Shown here: piece by piece, positions 1-7,514 of the stretch
Layout of the letters: each line of letters begins with the position of its first letter
Numbering within the stretch: position 1 is the first letter of the stretch
Assembly (NCBI GenBank): GCA_964557575.1
Contig: CAZLBC010000084.1
Location: forward strand, 1-21,584
DNA: 21,584 nucleotides
From: CAZLBC01 sp964557575
Lineage (GTDB): Bacteria; Planctomycetota; Phycisphaerae; SM23-33
Direction: 5' to 3'
Notes under the pieces: generated by a model
The model's database searches: none
Told to the model about the DNA's origin: nothing
Seen by the model: only the letters and a program-made list of their open reading frames with translations
Position numbers and translations under genes: made by a program

Positions 1-75
1 TTTGCGGTCCCGTCCGCGCGGTCAACACCGTTGAGGAACGATGCGTTTTTTTAAGATGAGGCTGCGTATGGCGAA

Positions 76-354
76 TCACTGGTGCAGATTGCCGAGCCGT
101 TTCATGGCCATCTTTCCGAACGTGTCCTTGCGGCGCTGTTTCCGGATGGATATGAGTACAGCGCGGGACCGGTCCTTGTTTCCCGCCCGGGAGTAGGTTT
201 CCGCCGGTTTAAACTGCTCTATCCTTTCGGCATCGGTCCGGGGCTTTTTCGGCTTTGTTTTTCCGGGCGGCCGCACGAGCGCCCGGCGCGTTGCCGGCCG
301 GTTCGGCCGTCCTGTCCGCCGCCTGTTTTTTCTTCTCGGCGAAGTCCAGCAGAG
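76..354 (-). pseudogene. Remnant of a protein with a TPR-like C-terminus
   Basis: The minus strand reads an Ala/Lys-rich hydrophilic stretch (LLDFAEKKKQAADRTAEPAG) from about 350 down to about 250. In another frame it then reads a helix-pair resembling the last TPR of a bacterial TPR protein (FKPAETYSRAGNKDRSRAVL, followed by KMAMKRLGNL), ending at a TGA at 76-78. The two pieces join only if one base is gained or lost near 240-250. No convincing start or ribosome binding site precedes them. I infer a frameshifted, 5'-eroded gene. The parent family cannot be named, and a chance reading in GC-rich DNA remains possible. Confidence 0.3.
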
Positions 355-428
355 ACAAAAAACAATCTTTTCAGGAACAGCGCGCCTGACGGCCAAAACG
401 CCCCGCGCGACCGGGCCGCCGCCGCGCC

Positions 429-1421
429 TTACCCCTCCCGCCGCAGCTCGTCGATCCGGCGCTGCAGTGCGGCGCCCGCCGCCCGCGTCTCGTCGATCGA
501 ATCCTTCCTGACCGTCTTGCCCCGCGTGTAGCCGACATACCGCAGCCAGCCCTTCGACCGCAGCCGCCGCCGCTTGTCGATCAGCGTAAAGAGCGGGTCG
601 GCGCCGATCTTTTTGAATGCCTCCTCCAGGTCGCCGAACGCGAGCCCCCCGCCGATGCCTGCCAGGAAGACCCGGGCCATCAGCAGGTGCCCGAGCGGCG
701 AGGGGTGGATCCCGTCGTTGCTGAACCTGAAGTCCGTGTCGGTCTTCCGCCGCTTTTCCAGGTACGCCGTCATCGGCGTGTTGACGTCGATCGTCGTTAC
801 CCCGTCGCGCTCGATGCCCATGATCCACCGCGCGTAGTCGGCCAGAACGCCGGCGTACCCGCGGTAGGGGTGCTTGTAACTGTAGTTGGTCTCCCCCTCC
901 CCGTAGAGCTTCCGCCGCACCGGCCGCGGGTCGAACGGCGGCGGCGTCAGCAGGATCACCCGGTCCGCGCCATGCGCCCGGCACCGGTCGATCAGCTTCA
1001 GCATCCCCTCCCTGAACGCGGCCATCCGGTCGGGACCCCGGGGATGGTAGATGCCGTCGTTCATCCCGTAGCACGCCGCGACGACGTCCGGCTCGATCTT
1101 CTCGAGGGCCCGCTCGAGGCGCTCGTGCACGCAGGGCCGCGGGAAGGGGTGGTCCTTCTCCGAGAGGCCGGAGACCGTCTCGCTCGCGAGGCCGATGCTG
1201 ATGATGTCGTACTCCTCGTCGGGGTGGTGTTTCTGGAGGTAGTAGTCGATGTAACTGACGTAGGTCCCGGCGTTGGTGATGCTGTCGCCGAGGATCAGGA
1301 CCCGCTTGCCGGCCAGGGAAATTCCGCGGCCGCCGCCGCCGCAGGCGCAGGCGGAGAGGGTCATGATCAGCGACAGCAGGCACTTGAGAAACGTACCGGC
1401 GGGGAAGGCGGTGCGATGCAT
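429..1421 (-). CDS. SGNH/GDSL-family hydrolase, predicted lipoprotein
   Basis: 330-aa esterase/lipase-fold protein, probably removing acyl or acetyl groups from a glycan or lipid outside the cytoplasm. The N-terminus is a lipoprotein signal with lipobox LSAC (residues 22-25) followed by a glycine run. SGNH blocks are visible: GDSITNAG with the nucleophile Ser (block I), YGMNDG (block III Gly/Asn), and DGIHPSPLGH supplying the catalytic Asp and His (block V). The start at 1421 is chosen over an ATG 45 bases upstream because AAAGGAG sits 9 bases before it and the signal peptide begins there. It lies downstream of the ATPase gene on the same strand with about 50 bases between them, so read-through is possible. 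The substrate cannot be told; rhamnogalacturonan-acetylesterase-like and sialate-esterase-like SGNH enzymes are both compatible. Confidence 0.85.
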   Translation of the reverse strand: MHRTAFPAGTFLKCLLSLIMTLSACACGGGGRGISLAGKRVLILGDSITNAGTYVSYIDYYLQKHHPDEEYDIISIGLASETVSGLSEKDHPFPRPCVHERLERALEKIEPDVVAACYGMNDGIYHPRGPDRMAAFREGMLKLIDRCRAHGADRVILLTPPPFDPRPVRRKLYGEGETNYSYKHPYRGYAGVLADYARWIMGIERDGVTTIDVNTPMTAYLEKRRKTDTDFRFSNDGIHPSPLGHLLMARVFLAGIGGGLAFGDLEEAFKKIGADPLFTLIDKRRRLRSKGWLRYVGYTRGKTVRKDSIDETRAAGAALQRRIDELRREG

Positions 1422-1472
1422 GGCTTCCAGCTCCTTTCCGGTTGTGGTGGAATGTATGTATCCCATGGATGA

Positions 1473-2672
1473 TCAAAGCAGTTGCGAGAGAAATGTCCGA
1501 GCCGGAACGCTTACCGGATCGGTTCGGGTAAAGCAGTCTGCGCTCACGTACTTCCGGTCCATGACCACCTGGAACGCGTGCGCGCACCCCAACTGGTCGT
1601 GAAAGTATGCCAGGGACGGTGAAAGTGACGTCTCGCCGCATTTGATCTCGACGAGAAACCAGGGACGGTCGTCGCGCGTCACCAGGAAGTCGACTTCCCG
1701 TTTTTGCGTATCGCGCACGTAGCGCAGTTCAAAAACACCGAGCCCCAGGTCGTTCCACCCGTCCACGGCCTTCAGCAGGTGGCAGGCGCACAGCGTCTCG
1801 GCGCGCTTCCCGTCGTCGGTAATCTCGCTCCAGTCGCGGAGGAACCATTTCGGCGCCTTGCGGAGCGCCTTGGTGATGTTGCGAAACCACGGCGTAACGA
1901 GAAAACCGTAGTGAAACGAACACAGCGTGTTCACCCAGCTTCGAACGGTGTTTTCGCTGACGCGGATCTGCTTTGCCAGCGACGCGTATACGAGCTGATC
2001 CCCGCTTCGCTCGGCAAGCAGTTTCGCCAGAATCATGAGCTGATCCAGTTCCTGGATGCCCGTCATATCCCGGATGTCTTCCCGAAGCAACTGCTGCCGT
2101 CTCAGCCGGCGCCATTTCAGGGTAAAGCGCGACGAGCGGTGCACCAGTGGTTCCGGGTGGCCCCCGTGCTCGCACAGCGCCCGCCAGTCCTCCTCGGGCA
2201 TTTCCGCAGGCGGACGGAGGGCAGACGTCGGCACATCCGTGCGGCACAATTCCGCGGCGCTCAGTGGATGCATGTGGTAGAGGAAATAGCGGCCCATCAG
2301 GCTGTCCCCGCCGCGGCGGTAGATGTCCAGGCGGGAGGAGCCGGTTACGATGACACGGGTCCGGTTCTCGTACGTATCGAAGAAGCCTTTCAGAAACTGG
2401 TTCCACCGCCGGTACTTGTGCAGTTCGTCGAAGACGATGACGACGGGCCGTTCGGACAGTCGCTCGGTTTTCGCGTATTCCGCCACCGCGGCGGGGCCGC
2501 GAAGAATAATCTCGCGGTGGTCCTCGTTGTCCCAGTCCAGGTAGCAGTCGGCCATCCCGCGGCAGGTCGTGGTCTTGCCCACCTGGCGGGGACCGCCGAC
2601 GAACGCCATCTGGCGGTTGACCGCCAGATGTTCTCGCAGTACCGCTGCGTATATTCTCGGGAGCAGATCCAT
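1473..2672 (-). CDS. AAA+ ATPase with DUF4143 C-terminal domain
   Basis: 399-aa P-loop ATPase of the widespread AAA_14/DUF4143 type, whose cellular role is not established. Walker A is GGPRQVGKTT (residues 26-35), Walker B is VVIVFDE (77-83) and a sensor-1-like VTGSSR follows (109-114). A winged-helix-like segment around 225-270 (ENTVRSWVNTL) and the DUF4143 region come next. The C-terminus has a PD-(D/E)XK-nuclease-like pattern, EVDFLV then FLVEIK (Asp328, Glu342, Lys344). ATG 2672 is preferred over GTG 2693: no Shine-Dalgarno is present, but a promoter-like TTGACT-N16-AATAAT ends 7 bases before the ATG, so the transcript is probably leaderless. That promoter overlaps a strong inverted repeat, suggesting autoregulation. 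All core motifs are intact, unlike the second ATPase near 19.2-20.0 kb. Confidence 0.9.
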   Translation of the reverse strand: MDLLPRIYAAVLREHLAVNRQMAFVGGPRQVGKTTTCRGMADCYLDWDNEDHREIILRGPAAVAEYAKTERLSERPVVIVFDELHKYRRWNQFLKGFFDTYENRTRVIVTGSSRLDIYRRGGDSLMGRYFLYHMHPLSAAELCRTDVPTSALRPPAEMPEEDWRALCEHGGHPEPLVHRSSRFTLKWRRLRRQQLLREDIRDMTGIQELDQLMILAKLLAERSGDQLVYASLAKQIRVSENTVRSWVNTLCSFHYGFLVTPWFRNITKALRKAPKWFLRDWSEITDDGKRAETLCACHLLKAVDGWNDLGLGVFELRYVRDTQKREVDFLVTRDDRPWFLVEIKCGETSLSPSLAYFHDQLGCAHAFQVVMDRKYVSADCFTRTDPVSVPARTFLSQLL

Positions 2673-2673
2673 A

Positions 2674-2740
2674 GTGATAATTATTAATATCACTGCGGAA
2701 TAGTCAAGATAATTCCGCAGTGTTATGCATAATAATCACA
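2674..2740. promoter_or_regulatory. Palindromic promoter/operator of the DUF4143 ATPase gene
   Basis: A perfect 11-bp inverted repeat, CACTGCGGAAT (2691-2701) and ATTCCGCAGTG (2712-2722), has a 10-base spacer. Outside it the arms continue imperfectly (GTGATAATTATTAATATCAC at 2674-2693 against ATAATAATCAC at about 2730-2740). On the minus strand the spacer carries TTGACT (plus 2702-2707), and AATAAT follows 16 bases later (plus 2680-2685), a good -35/-10 pair. A protein bound to the palindrome would cover the -35 box. Autoregulation by the ATPase is my inference. Confidence 0.6.
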
Positions 2741-2807
2741 TAAAGGCTGCCCGGGTTATCGGCCCGGATCGTGATGCTGCCGGTTTCGTTCCCGGCAACC
2801 CCGGCTG

Positions 2808-2853
2808 GAAAAATCCCTTTCCGCGTTACCTTTCGGCCGCCGGGGCATATAAT
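2808..2853 (+). promoter_or_regulatory. Promoter of the alpha/beta hydrolase gene within a repeated upstream block
   Basis: TATAAT at 2848-2853 lies 8 bases before the ATG at 2862, implying a near-leaderless transcript; no Shine-Dalgarno is present. Immediately upstream, 2808-2846 matches 7911-7951 at 34 of 39 aligned positions (one 2-base gap), both containing CCGCGTTAC and TTTCGG. The second copy stands in front of the toxin-antitoxin promoter. The shared block could be an activator or alternative sigma-factor element, or a dispersed repeat. Confidence 0.55.
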
Positions 2854-2861
2854 CACATTAC

Positions 2862-4601
2862 ATGCTCCCTGCCGGACGACAGACAATACTGACCGCGGCA
2901 CTCGCGGCGGCGATTCTGGTCGGCGGTTACCTCCCGGCGGCCGAACCGGCGCCGCCGGCCTGGCGGACCTCCGCCGCCGGCCCGGACGACACCTTCGACG
3001 GCCGGCGGTTCGACTACCGCCTGCGGCCGGCGGAAAAACAAGCCGGGCGCTACGTTGTCCACGAGGTCCGGTTCCCCTCACCGGTCGCATCCCCGTTCGC
3101 GGAAAACAACACGGTCCCCGGCTACTACTATCTCCCCGACGATATCGCCGCCGGCGCCCCGCCCCGGCCGGCGGTCGTCTGCCTCCATATCCTCGACGGC
3201 CGGGGCACGATCGCCCGGCTGATCTGCTCCCGTCTCGCCGAGGCGGGGATTCCGGCCCTGTGGTTCACCATGGCCTACTTCGGTGAGCGGCGCCCGGCGG
3301 ACTGGCGGCGGCAACTGAAGGAGCGGCCGGATGCGGCGGACCTCATGGTCGACGGGCTGCACCAGTCGGCGGCGGACGCCCGGCGGGCGTTCGACCTGCT
3401 CGCCTCACGGCCGGCGGTCGACGGCGAACAGATCGGCATCGTGGGCGTCAGCTTCGGGGGGATCGTCGCGGCGACCGCCGCCGGCATCGACGGCCGGTTC
3501 AACCGCGCGGTCTTGGTCCTCGCCGGCGGCGACCTGATGAACATGATCGGCGTCTCCCGGGAGACCGCGGACATCGCCAAACAGATCGCGGCCCTCCCAC
3601 CGGCAAAAAAGCGGGCTATCGTCGCCCGCATCGAGACATTCGACCCCGTCGCACACGCACCGAAACTCGCCGATTTGGCCCGCCGGGGCCGGGTCTTGAT
3701 GTTCAACGCCGCCGAGGACGAGGTTATCCCGCCCGCGTGCACCCGGAAGCTCGCCGCGGCGATGGGGATGACCGGGAAGGTCGCCTGGCAGGAGGGATTC
3801 GGGCACTACACGATGATCGGGGCCCTGTCCGACATCCTCGATGCGAGCACCGACTTCTTCGCCGCCGACCTGCCCGCCGCGTACCGGGCCGCCCGCGCGG
3901 CCCCGCCGGCGGCCGTCCGGACCCCGCTGGGCGGGCTGCTTTTCGACCTCTCGCGGCTGCTGGCCGCGGCGCCCGCCGACGACAACTGCTTTTTCGCCGA
4001 CCTGTCTTTCGACGCGACCGTGGGGGACGAGCATATCACCGGGAGCCTGCGACTGATCAGGGACGCCGGGAACCGGTTCCGCCTGACGGTGAAGACGAAC
4101 ACGGCATACTCTCTCGACGCCGGCCGCGGCGACTATCCCTGGCTCCTGGCCGGGACGGCCGGCGTCCTGTTCCGCGGCGACCGGAACGTCGCGGCCGCCC
4201 CGCCCCTCGCGGACGGCATCGCCCCCGCCACCGCGGCATACGTGCGGGGCGCGGCGGGGATCTGCAGCCTGGCCGCCGCCTTCCCGGGCATCCTCGGGCA
4301 GTGGGTGACCCTGGAGACCGCCGACGGCGGCACCGTCGTGACCGTGCGGATGAAGGAGCGGAAAGAGCGGGGGCGGATGGTCGTCCGCTTCGACGCCCAG
4401 ACCCGGAAACCGCGGTCCGTGACCGTCGAGGCGAAAGACGTCCGCGCGACGGTCACGTTCCGGCACTGGGAGATGGACGCCGTGGCCACCGGCGGGATGT
4501 TCGCCCCGCCCGAGGGGAACCGGGCGGTCCGCGTTCGGTGCGCGGACCTGAACCGCATGTTCGCGGCGCTGCTGAACGCCCTGGCGGCGCGGGCGCGATG
4601 A
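2862..4601 (+). CDS. Exported alpha/beta hydrolase with LolA-like C-terminal domain
   Basis: 579-aa two-domain secreted protein. Residues 1-27 look like a signal peptide ending near PAAE. Residues about 60-340 are an alpha/beta hydrolase of the acetyl-xylan-esterase/dienelactone-hydrolase type: oxyanion-side HILDG (109-113), nucleophile elbow GVSFGG (Ser197), acid in AAEDEVIP (Asp286) and catalytic His315 in GFGHYT. Residues about 350-579 form a beta-rich domain resembling LolA/outer-membrane lipoprotein-sorting proteins, ending in VTFRHWEM and MFAPPEG, typical of that fold's last strands. This suggests hydrolysis of a glycan ester or peptide-like bond in the periplasm with a lipid- or surface-binding module. 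Its TGA overlaps the next gene's ATG (ATGA), so the two are translationally coupled. The domain fusion is inferred from motifs only. Confidence 0.8.
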   Translation: MLPAGRQTILTAALAAAILVGGYLPAAEPAPPAWRTSAAGPDDTFDGRRFDYRLRPAEKQAGRYVVHEVRFPSPVASPFAENNTVPGYYYLPDDIAAGAPPRPAVVCLHILDGRGTIARLICSRLAEAGIPALWFTMAYFGERRPADWRRQLKERPDAADLMVDGLHQSAADARRAFDLLASRPAVDGEQIGIVGVSFGGIVAATAAGIDGRFNRAVLVLAGGDLMNMIGVSRETADIAKQIAALPPAKKRAIVARIETFDPVAHAPKLADLARRGRVLMFNAAEDEVIPPACTRKLAAAMGMTGKVAWQEGFGHYTMIGALSDILDASTDFFAADLPAAYRAARAAPPAAVRTPLGGLLFDLSRLLAAAPADDNCFFADLSFDATVGDEHITGSLRLIRDAGNRFRLTVKTNTAYSLDAGRGDYPWLLAGTAGVLFRGDRNVAAAPPLADGIAPATAAYVRGAAGICSLAAAFPGILGQWVTLETADGGTVVTVRMKERKERGRMVVRFDAQTRKPRSVTVEAKDVRATVTFRHWEMDAVATGGMFAPPEGNRAVRVRCADLNRMFAALLNALAARAR

Positions 4602-5797
4602 CGATGATGAGAACGAGAAAAACAGCGATGCTATTCGCCGCCCTTCTGCTGCTGCCGCGTGTGGCGGGGGCGGCGGGCGGCGAGACGATGGACATCGTCG
4701 CCCGGGACCCGGACGGCGGGGGAATGCTGTGCAGCGCCCGGGGCAAGCGGGTGCTCTTCCTGGCGGGCGGCCCCCGCCGAATGGGAACGGCCCACGGCCG
4801 GCTGCTGAAACCACAGATCCATAAGATCGTCGAGCGGGCGGTCTACGTGGTGGGCGGGGTCTACTCGTTTCAAAAGGGCACGTGGTTTTTCGACGAGATG
4901 GAGAAGGTGTGGGCTCGCACCGAGAAACACCTGCCCCGGCGCTATATCGCGGAGGTCGATGCCCTGTCGGCCGCCGCCGGGGTCTCCCGGCGCGACGGGC
5001 GGTACGCGAACCTGATCCCCGAGATGTTCCACTGCAGCGGGTTCGCGGTCAGGGGCACGGCGACCCGGGGGGGAACGGTCCTGCACGCCCGGGTCCTTGA
5101 TTACATGACCGAGGTGGGCTTCCAGGAACTCGCCGTCCTGATGGTCTTCCTGCCGGCGGACCGCTTCAACTGGCTGAACGTCGGCTACGCCGGGTTCGCC
5201 GGCACGGTGACCGCGATCAACGAGAAGGGCCTGGCGATCGGGGAACTGGGCGGCCGGGGGGAGGGCGACTGGGACGGGGTGCCCATGACCTTCCTGCTCC
5301 GGGACGTCATGGAGCGGGCGGCGACCGTCCGGGAGGCGGTGGACATCATCCGCACGGGCCCGCGGACCTGCGAGTACTACTACGTGATCACCGACCGCAG
5401 CGGGGACATGGCGGGGATCCACGCGACCGCCGAGAAGATGGAAGTCCTCGCCCCGGGCCAGCAGCATCCCCGGCTGCCCGCCGTGCCGCCCGACACGATC
5501 ATCTTTTCGGCCGGCGGCCGGCTCGACGTCCTCGCCAAGCGGATCAACGATGCCTACGGGTCCATCGACGTCAAAACGATGATCGAGATCATCAAGCGGC
5601 CGGTCGCGATGCGGTCCAACCTGCACAACGCCGTCTTCGCCCCGGAGACCCTCGACGTCTGGTACGCCGACGCCGAAAAGGACGGGAAGGCCTGCGACGA
5701 ACCCTACGTCCACTTCAACCTCGCGAAACTCCTCGCGTTTTACCGGGAACACAAGGACGAGAGGGGGAAAAACGACGGCGGTAAGAACCCGGAATAG
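4598..5797 (+). CDS. C45-type Ntn hydrolase (acyl-CoA:6-APA acyltransferase-like)
   Basis: 399-aa exported amidohydrolase of the peptidase C45/choloylglycine-related Ntn fold. A signal peptide (about residues 8-26) precedes the pro-segment. Autoproteolysis would expose Cys146 in FHCSGFAV, matching the family's C-S-x-F pattern, followed by the characteristic GGTVLHARVLDY (conserved Arg/Asp), GFAGTVTAINEKGLAI, and near the end HNAVFAPETLDVWYAD, which matches the family's N-A-V-F-x-P-E-T block. The substrate is unknown; planctomycete-type members are usually annotated as C45 peptidases or acyltransferases. The gene overlaps the preceding hydrolase by 4 bases and has no independent Shine-Dalgarno, so both are one operon and may act on the same amide- or ester-linked compound. 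A much longer reading in the same frame upstream is the shadow of the hydrolase gene. Confidence 0.85.
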   Translation: MTMMRTRKTAMLFAALLLLPRVAGAAGGETMDIVARDPDGGGMLCSARGKRVLFLAGGPRRMGTAHGRLLKPQIHKIVERAVYVVGGVYSFQKGTWFFDEMEKVWARTEKHLPRRYIAEVDALSAAAGVSRRDGRYANLIPEMFHCSGFAVRGTATRGGTVLHARVLDYMTEVGFQELAVLMVFLPADRFNWLNVGYAGFAGTVTAINEKGLAIGELGGRGEGDWDGVPMTFLLRDVMERAATVREAVDIIRTGPRTCEYYYVITDRSGDMAGIHATAEKMEVLAPGQQHPRLPAVPPDTIIFSAGGRLDVLAKRINDAYGSIDVKTMIEIIKRPVAMRSNLHNAVFAPETLDVWYADAEKDGKACDEPYVHFNLAKLLAFYREHKDERGKNDGGKNPE

Positions 5798-5831
5798 CCC
5801 CGCGTGCGGGAGGGGAAACGCTCGCGACAGG

Positions 5832-5840
5832 TGTTACAAT
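5832..5840 (+). promoter_or_regulatory. Possible extended -10 promoter element
   Basis: TGTTACAAT matches the extended -10 pattern TGnTAnAAT and lies about 100 bases before the 5944 start. The same string GTGTTACAATG occurs on the minus strand at 17672-17684, ahead of another gene, which supports its use as a promoter element. No good -35 is visible. Confidence 0.35.
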
Positions 5841-5943
5841 GTTCCCTGAATCCGCCGCAATTTGTGAAAAGCGGTGGCTTTTGCTTGGCATCCGTCGTAA
5901 AATCCGTGTCGGGAATATCTTCCACTCAAGAAGGAGAACTGGT

Positions 5944-6435
5944 ATGGATGAAAGGTTCGACAGGTCGAAGTACCGGGAGTACATGGAGGGAGAGGTCAAG
6001 ACCCAGCGGATCCTGGCGTTGATCTGCGCGACGCTGGCCGCGGTGACCGCCGTGTGCCTGATAGTGAACAAGGAAAACATTGTCGGCAGTTTCGAGATGT
6101 CCAAGAATATCGCGTACACGGCCATATTCATGGTATTGTCGCTGTTCTTCCTGTACCGGTCGGGCAGGATCAACGACATGCTTGCCGAGGCCGAGGGCGA
6201 AGCGGCACCGGAACCGGCGGCGGAACCCCCGGCCCCCGCGCCGACTGCGCCGGAACCGACATCGTCGACCGTCAAACCGGAAGCCCCCGCCGCCGCGGCC
6301 GACACGCCGGCTCCCGATCCCGCCGCGGCCGCCGCCGATGCGGTGATTGAACCCGCCGCGTCGCCCCCGCCGTCCGCGGATGATAACAAGGACACGGCGA
6401 TCGTGGATAGGGACGAGGACAAACCGGCGGAATAA
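5944..6435 (+). CDS. Small two-TM membrane protein with Pro/Ala-rich tail
   Basis: 163-aa protein of unknown function. Residues 1-20 are charged and probably cytoplasmic. Two hydrophobic segments, about 23-41 (ILALICATLAAVTAVCLIV) and 56-71 (IAYTAIFMVLSLFFLY), form a hairpin. Residues about 82-163 are a low-complexity Glu/Pro/Ala tail (PEPAAEPPAPAPTAPEP) ending in an acidic stretch, probably disordered. The start at 5944 is fixed by AAGGAG at 5931-5936, 7 bases upstream, although the frame stays open further upstream. The tail resembles spacers that cross peptidoglycan or bind partners in TonB- or FtsN-like proteins, but there is no catalytic motif. The gene stands alone between a promoter-like site and a strong terminator. 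Confidence 0.75.
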   Translation: MDERFDRSKYREYMEGEVKTQRILALICATLAAVTAVCLIVNKENIVGSFEMSKNIAYTAIFMVLSLFFLYRSGRINDMLAEAEGEAAPEPAAEPPAPAPTAPEPTSSTVKPEAPAAAADTPAPDPAAAAADAVIEPAASPPPSADDNKDTAIVDRDEDKPAE

Positions 6436-6469
6436 TCGCGGGGACGCCGCAGCGAACGAGTATACTGAC

Positions 6470-6509
6470 GGGGCCGGGCGCGGATACCGCCCGGCCCCTT
6501 TCCTTTTTT
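6470..6509 (+). terminator. Rho-independent terminator after the small membrane protein gene
   Basis: A perfect 11-bp stem, GGGGCCGGGCG (6470-6480) and CGCCCGGCCCC (6488-6498), with a 7-base loop is followed by TTTCCTTTTTT. It starts about 35 bases after the stop at 6435. The next start is at 6521, so it may also act as an attenuator in the DUF1080 gene's leader if transcription starts at the TATACT-like box at 6461. Confidence 0.8.
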
Positions 6510-6520
6510 GGGAGCAGCGC

Positions 6521-7369
6521 ATGAAACGCTTTTTAACCTGGATCCTGCCCGCCGTCCTGGTAATCGCCGCCGCCTCCTGGGTCGTCTACGAGCTGACCGC
6601 CGCGGAACTGGTCAAGAGCAAAGACGGGACGGTCGTCGGCTACAAGGACACCCCGGTGTTGCCGTGGGCCGAACCCTACCGTGTCCACGACCCCGACCGG
6701 CCCTGGCCGCCGGTCGTCGCGCCGGGCGTTCGCAGCCGCGGCGCGCAGGCCGGCACCGCGCCGTCCGACGCGCTGGTCCTCTTCGACGGCGGCGACCTTT
6801 CGGCGTGGCGGGACGCGGGATGGACGGTGGAAGACGGCGTACTGGTCGCCGGAAAGGGTGACCTGGTTACGGTCGAGACGTTCGGGGACTGCCAGCTCCA
6901 CCTCGAGTGGCAGGCCCCCGACCCGCCGCGGGGGAAGATGACCAACCGCGGCAACAGCGGCGTGTTCTTCATGGGCAAATACGAGATCCAGATCTTCGAT
7001 TCATACACCGAAAAGATCTACCCCGACGGGATCGCCGGAGCGGTCTACGGGGAGACCCCGCCCCTGGTCCACCCGGCCCGGAAGCCGGGCCGCTGGCAGT
7101 CCTACGACATCGTGTTCACCGCGCCGGTTTTCGCGGACGGAACAGTCGTCGAGCCGGCGACGGTGACGATGCTGTTCAACGGGGTGCTGGTGCACTTCAA
7201 CACCGAGATCCGCGGCCCCTGCGCCTGGCGGAAGATCGCACCCTACAAGCCCCATCCGCCGAAACTGCCGCTGAAGCTGCAGGCCCACGGCAACCCGGTG
7301 CGGTTCCGGAACATCTGGATCCGGCGGCTGGAGCTGGGGAGCGGCGATGGGGGCACGAAGGAGGGGTGA
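6521..7369 (+). CDS. DUF1080 / 3-keto-disaccharide hydrolase-type protein
   Basis: 282-aa concanavalin-like-fold protein of the DUF1080 family. Members include 3-keto-disaccharide hydrolases and many uncharacterised exported proteins in Planctomycetota and Bacteroidota. The N-terminus is a single hydrophobic segment (residues 7-24), a signal anchor or uncleaved signal. The domain starts at LVLFDGGDLSAWRDAGW, has the hallmark NRGNSGVFFMGKYEIQIFDS in the middle, and ends with HGNPVRFRNIWIRRLEL. The ATG at 6521 has GGGAG 6 bases upstream. The ligand is probably a sugar or glycoside, by family. It stands as a single gene after the 6470 terminator; downstream lies the palindrome-rich spacer. Confidence 0.85.
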   Translation: MKRFLTWILPAVLVIAAASWVVYELTAAELVKSKDGTVVGYKDTPVLPWAEPYRVHDPDRPWPPVVAPGVRSRGAQAGTAPSDALVLFDGGDLSAWRDAGWTVEDGVLVAGKGDLVTVETFGDCQLHLEWQAPDPPRGKMTNRGNSGVFFMGKYEIQIFDSYTEKIYPDGIAGAVYGETPPLVHPARKPGRWQSYDIVFTAPVFADGTVVEPATVTMLFNGVLVHFNTEIRGPCAWRKIAPYKPHPPKLPLKLQAHGNPVRFRNIWIRRLELGSGDGGTKEG

Positions 7370-7424
7370 GGAACGTGTGCGGCGTGAAAGCCGAAGCAAA
7401 ATCATACAGTGCAAATGACTTCAC

Positions 7425-7476
7425 GCTCCTGGGAAGCCTCGCGCAGCCATTTCTCCATGATTCGATGATTGTACAT
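7425..7476 (-). pseudogene. Possible N-terminal remnant of an ATPase-like gene
   Basis: The minus strand from ATG 7476 reads MYNHRIMEKWLREASQEREV and stops after 24 codons, near 7402-7404. The opening resembles the first residues of AAA_14/DUF4143 ATPases, which usually run into a hydrophobic strand and then Walker A; the P-loop is absent. A perfect 23-bp palindrome at 7492-7514 lies just upstream, as with the two other ATPase loci here. The reading is short, and this could be noncoding. Confidence 0.2.
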
Positions 7477-7482
7477 CATGGA
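7454..7482. repeat. Inverted repeat, 8-bp arms
   Basis: TCCATGAT (7454-7461) and ATCATGGA (7475-7482) are perfect inverted repeats with a 13-base spacer that itself contains ATGAT/ATCAT complementarity. It sits in the 144-base spacer between the DUF1080 gene and the DUF1566 remnant. Confidence 0.6.
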
Positions 7483-7491
7483 TGACCGGCC

Positions 7492-7514
7492 AATGTAACA
7501 TGTCATGTTACATT
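7492..7514. promoter_or_regulatory. Perfect 23-bp palindrome
   Basis: AATGTAACATG (7492-7502), a central T, and CATGTTACATT (7504-7514) form a perfect odd palindrome in an AT-richer spacer. It touches the stop codon of the DUF1566 remnant and precedes the possible ATPase-like N-terminus at 7476 on the minus strand. A dimeric-protein binding site is the simplest reading. It could also be a recombination scar. Confidence 0.55.

Noticed and set aside
82..531. 149-aa plus-strand frame at the left end
   Set aside because: Low-complexity Arg/Pro/Ser composition, no ribosome site, opposite the TPR-like remnant and the SGNH 3' end.
76..1641. 521-aa minus-strand frame covering the SGNH gene
   Set aside because: Mostly out of frame with the SGNH hydrolase, which has a lipobox, ribosome site and catalytic blocks. 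Only its last about 55 residues look like protein and are reported as a remnant.
5839..5943. Upstream extension of the small membrane protein
   Set aside because: The ATG at 5944 has an ideal AAGGAG at 7 bases, and the extension is basic with no homology-like features.
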